Assembly: GCA_051879195.1 (NCBI GenBank)
Contig: JBJELO010000256.1
Span: 1-7,058 of the forward strand
DNA from: TWA4 sp051879195
GTDB lineage: Bacteria; Bacillota; Clostridia; Lachnospirales; Lachnospiraceae
Reading direction: 5' to 3'
Length of the DNA stretch: 7,058 nt
Shown: positions 5,350 to 7,058 of the stretch, piece by piece
How positions within the stretch are numbered: the stretch's first letter is position 1
How the letters are laid out: each line of letters starts with the position of its first letter
The notes under the pieces: model-generated
Told to the model about the DNA's origin: nothing
Seen by the model: only the letters and a program-made list of their open reading frames with translations
Databases searched by the model: none
Made by a program: the position numbers and the translations under genes

Positions 5350-6678
5350 ATGGGACATTTGACAACAAAGGACGCCTATAAGAATCTGGAAGAGCGGATC
5401 AACTGGTTTACGCAGGGCGCACCGCCTTCCGATACATTGTATAAGATTCTGCAGGTGCTTTACACGGAAAAAGAGGCGAAATGGGTGGCAAAGCTGCCGG
5501 TGCGGTCTTTTACCCTGAAAAAGGCTGCAAAAATCTGGGGAACCACGGAAGCAAAAGCGGAAAAGCTGCTGGATCATCTCTGTGAGAAAGCGCTGCTGGT
5601 GGACTCCTGGCATAACGGAGAACGTCATTTTGTTATGCCGCCGCCCATGGCAGGCTTTATTGAGTTTGCACTGATGCGTACCCGGGGCGATATTGACCAG
5701 AAATATCTGAGCGAGCTGTATTATCAGTATATGAATGTGGAAGAGGATTTTGTAAAGGATCTGTTTTTTGCCACGGAGACGAGACTGGGACGTGTTTATG
5801 TGCAGGAACCGGTTCTGACCAATGATAAAACCAACCATATTCTGGATTATGAGCGGGCCAGCCATATCATCGATGAAGCACAGTTTATCGGTGTGGGAAC
5901 CTGCTATTGCCGTCATAAGGCGTACCACGCGGGACATCCCTGCGAGATCAACGCACCCTGGGACGTTTGTCTCACTTTTGATAATGTGGCCCGCTCCCTG
6001 GCAGAACATGGCGAATATACGCGGCTGATTTCCAGGGAAGAAGCCATGGATGTTCTGGAACGCTCCTATGACAGCAATCTGGTACAGATCGGTGAAAATG
6101 TCCGGGAACAGCCGGCATTTATCTGCAACTGCTGCGGATGCTGCTGTGAAGCACTGCAGGCGGCAAGACGTTTCAGTCCCATGCAGCCGGTGGCAACCAC
6201 CAACTATATTCCGGAAATCTCTCCGGATCAGTGTGTGGGCTGCGGCAAATGTGCAAAAGTATGCCCGATTCTGGCCATTTCCATGGAGGAAACGGAAGCC
6301 GGACCGGAGGGAAGCGGCAAAATGAAGAAAAAAGCCGTTGTCGATAAGGAAATCTGCCTGGGGTGTGGTGTCTGCGCCAGAAACTGTGCCAAAGGCGCCA
6401 TCGAACTGAAGCGCCGCCCGGTGCAGATCATCACACCGGTCAACAGCACTCACCGTTTTGTCCTGCAGGCAATTGAAAAAGGTACACTGCAGAACCTGAT
6501 CTTCGACAATCAGGCATTCTCCAACCACCGTGCCATGGCAGCCGTATTCGGAACGATTCTGAAACTGCCGCCCATCAAGCAGGCCCTCGCCAGCAAACAG
6601 CTGAAATCCATCTATCTGGATAAGCTGCTGTCCATGCAGGGGAAGAAGATTGTCGAGGAGCGGCCGGATAAAGGGTGA
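5350..6678 (+). CDS. Iron-sulfur protein with N-terminal winged-helix-like segment and two 4Fe-4S ferredoxin motifs
   Basis: A 442-residue cytoplasmic protein. Residues about 29-96 read as a winged helix: a long helix, TLKKAAKIWG (55-64), a recognition-like helix EAKAEKLLDHLCEKALL, then a wing WHNGERHFVMP. A central region has C185-x-C187, C198 and C207 (GTCYCRH), then the cluster C259, C261, C262, C264, C265, C266 (CNCCGCCC). Two ferredoxin motifs follow: C295-C298-C301-C305 (CVGCGKCAKVCP) and C336-C339-C342-C346 (CLGCGVCARNCA), the second without the usual proline. Electron transfer or redox sensing is implied, but the partner and reaction are unknown. The winged-helix segment may bind DNA or simply be structural. 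AGAGG (5339-5343) lies 6 nt before the ATG. It follows the SEC-C gene by 46 nt, separated only by a small palindrome, so co-transcription is likely. Confidence 0.88.
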   Translation: MGHLTTKDAYKNLEERINWFTQGAPPSDTLYKILQVLYTEKEAKWVAKLPVRSFTLKKAAKIWGTTEAKAEKLLDHLCEKALLVDSWHNGERHFVMPPPMAGFIEFALMRTRGDIDQKYLSELYYQYMNVEEDFVKDLFFATETRLGRVYVQEPVLTNDKTNHILDYERASHIIDEAQFIGVGTCYCRHKAYHAGHPCEINAPWDVCLTFDNVARSLAEHGEYTRLISREEAMDVLERSYDSNLVQIGENVREQPAFICNCCGCCCEALQAARRFSPMQPVATTNYIPEISPDQCVGCGKCAKVCPILAISMEETEAGPEGSGKMKKKAVVDKEICLGCGVCARNCAKGAIELKRRPVQIITPVNSTHRFVLQAIEKGTLQNLIFDNQAFSNHRAMAAVFGTILKLPPIKQALASKQLKSIYLDKLLSMQGKKIVEERPDKG

Positions 6679-6684
6679 TGGCTG

Positions 6685-6703
6685 CAGCCTGGGTTCCGGG
6701 CTG
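6685..6703 (+). other. Small hairpin directly after the iron-sulfur gene
   Basis: CAGCCTG (6685-6691) pairs with CGGGCTG (6697-6703), 7 bp with one G-U pair and a 5-nt loop. It lies 6 nt after the stop codon. No T-run follows, so it is not a typical terminator, but it could protect the 3' end or cause a pause. Confidence 0.3.
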
Positions 6704-6720
6704 GATATTATAACTAATGA

Positions 6721-6869
6721 GGCTCCATGACCGACAGGTCCTGTCCGGAGACGCGCTCCCGCTCGCATGAAAACGCAGCGGTACTATGCTTTTTCGGCGC
6801 TTGCGCTTGAAAAAGCAAGTGCCGGCGTTTTCAACGGTCTCCTTGACAGGACCTGTCGGTCATGGAGCC
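6721..6869. repeat. 149-nt long palindromic element with perfect 25-bp inverted arms
   Basis: The arms at 6721-6745 and 6845-6869 are perfect 25-nt reverse complements. Inside them, four further paired segments nest in order: GGAGAC/GTCTCC (6747-6752 with 6837-6842), TGAAAACGC/GCGTTTTCA (6768-6776 with 6825-6833), CGGTACT/AGTGCCG (6779-6785 with 6818-6824) and GCTTTTTC/GAAAAAGC (6788-6795 with 6809-6816). The apex at 6796-6808 is GC-rich. About 55 pairs form one long imperfect hairpin. Each outer arm also holds its own palindrome, GACAGGTCCTGTC (6733-6745) and GACAGGACCTGTC (6845-6857). No T-tract follows, no coding potential is seen and no clear target duplication flanks it. It may be a MITE-like or REP-like repeat or a structured RNA; it may also end transcription of the iron-sulfur gene. 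Confidence 0.8.
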
Positions 6870-7058
6870 GCCATGGGTTTTGTTATCCGCCGATGGAACC
6901 GGCGGCTGCGCATTGGGAGATTGACATTTTTTTGTTTCATCCCTGAAAACTTATGGTGAAATCTGAATAGTAATAATCCTCAAGCCTGAATTGCACATTT
7001 GCCCACAGGGTTGTTTCACGAAGAAAATTTAAGTTAGCTGGAAAGCTTGAAAAGACTG
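6870..7058. other. Non-coding tail with a GC hairpin and a TTGACA box
   Basis: With the preceding palindrome, this completes a stretch of about 380 nt without a gene. CCGCCG (6887-6892) pairs with CGGCGG (6900-6905) around a 7-nt loop, with no T-run directly after it. TTGACA at 6921-6926 is a perfect -35 box, but the best -10 at 17-nt spacing (TGAAAA, 6944-6949) is poor. The sequence beyond 6950 is AT-rich and may be the leader of a gene beyond the window edge. Nothing else is recognisable. Confidence 0.4.

Noticed and set aside
5041..6768. A 575-codon open frame on the minus strand, antisense to the iron-sulfur gene and the end of the SEC-C gene
   Set aside because: The + strand genes here have clear domains, cysteine motifs and ribosome sites. 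The antisense product is low-complexity, His/Phe/Arg-rich and resembles no family, and its start lies inside the long palindrome.
6921..6949. TTGACA with TGAAAA at 17-nt spacing as a promoter for a gene beyond the window
   Set aside because: The -10 match is only 3 of 6 and no gene start is visible, so it is mentioned in the tail entry but not called.

Overview
The window looks like chromosomal DNA from a low-to-mid-GC Clostridia member. Lachnospiraceae is the most likely family, judged from gene content, strong AAGGAG-type ribosome sites, codon use and short intergenic hairpins. This is an impression from reading the sequence; no database was searched. All seven supported genes lie on the + strand. 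No rRNA, tRNA, CRISPR array, transposase or phage gene is visible.

Region 1 (1-2535). A rho-independent terminator of an upstream unit (15-55) is followed by a candidate promoter and a compact three-gene operon: an unrecognised 66-residue protein, homoserine dehydrogenase (hom, with a C-terminal ACT domain), and an MscS-family mechanosensitive channel. The first two genes overlap by 8 nt and the last two are 16 nt apart, so co-expression is very likely. The operon commits aspartate semialdehyde to threonine/methionine synthesis and adds a channel that could relieve turgor or possibly release solutes.

Region 2 (2536-3653). A stand-alone GHKL ATPase domain (190 aa) resembles the catalytic half of a histidine kinase with no sensor or phosphoacceptor domain. 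A bulged-stem terminator follows it. Next comes an 87-aa HPr-fold protein that has lost the phosphoacceptor histidine loop but keeps the regulatory-serine motif, much as Crh of Bacillus differs from HPr. A good terminator follows.

Region 3 (3654-6678). A 480-aa protein with TPR-like helices and a C-terminal SEC-C zinc motif precedes a 442-aa iron-sulfur protein. The latter has an N-terminal winged-helix-like segment, a central cysteine-rich region and two ferredoxin motifs. The two genes are 46 nt apart and probably form one operon. A related small palindrome (core TTCAGCCCTGGCTGAA, reverse complement in the second copy) lies on each side of the SEC-C gene.

Region 4 (6679-7058). No gene is seen. 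It holds a striking 149-nt element with perfect 25-bp inverted arms and nested internal arms, then a small GC hairpin and a TTGACA box. The best candidates for something undescribed are this long palindrome, the histidine-less HPr paralogue, the winged-helix/iron-sulfur protein, and the paired palindromes around the SEC-C gene.
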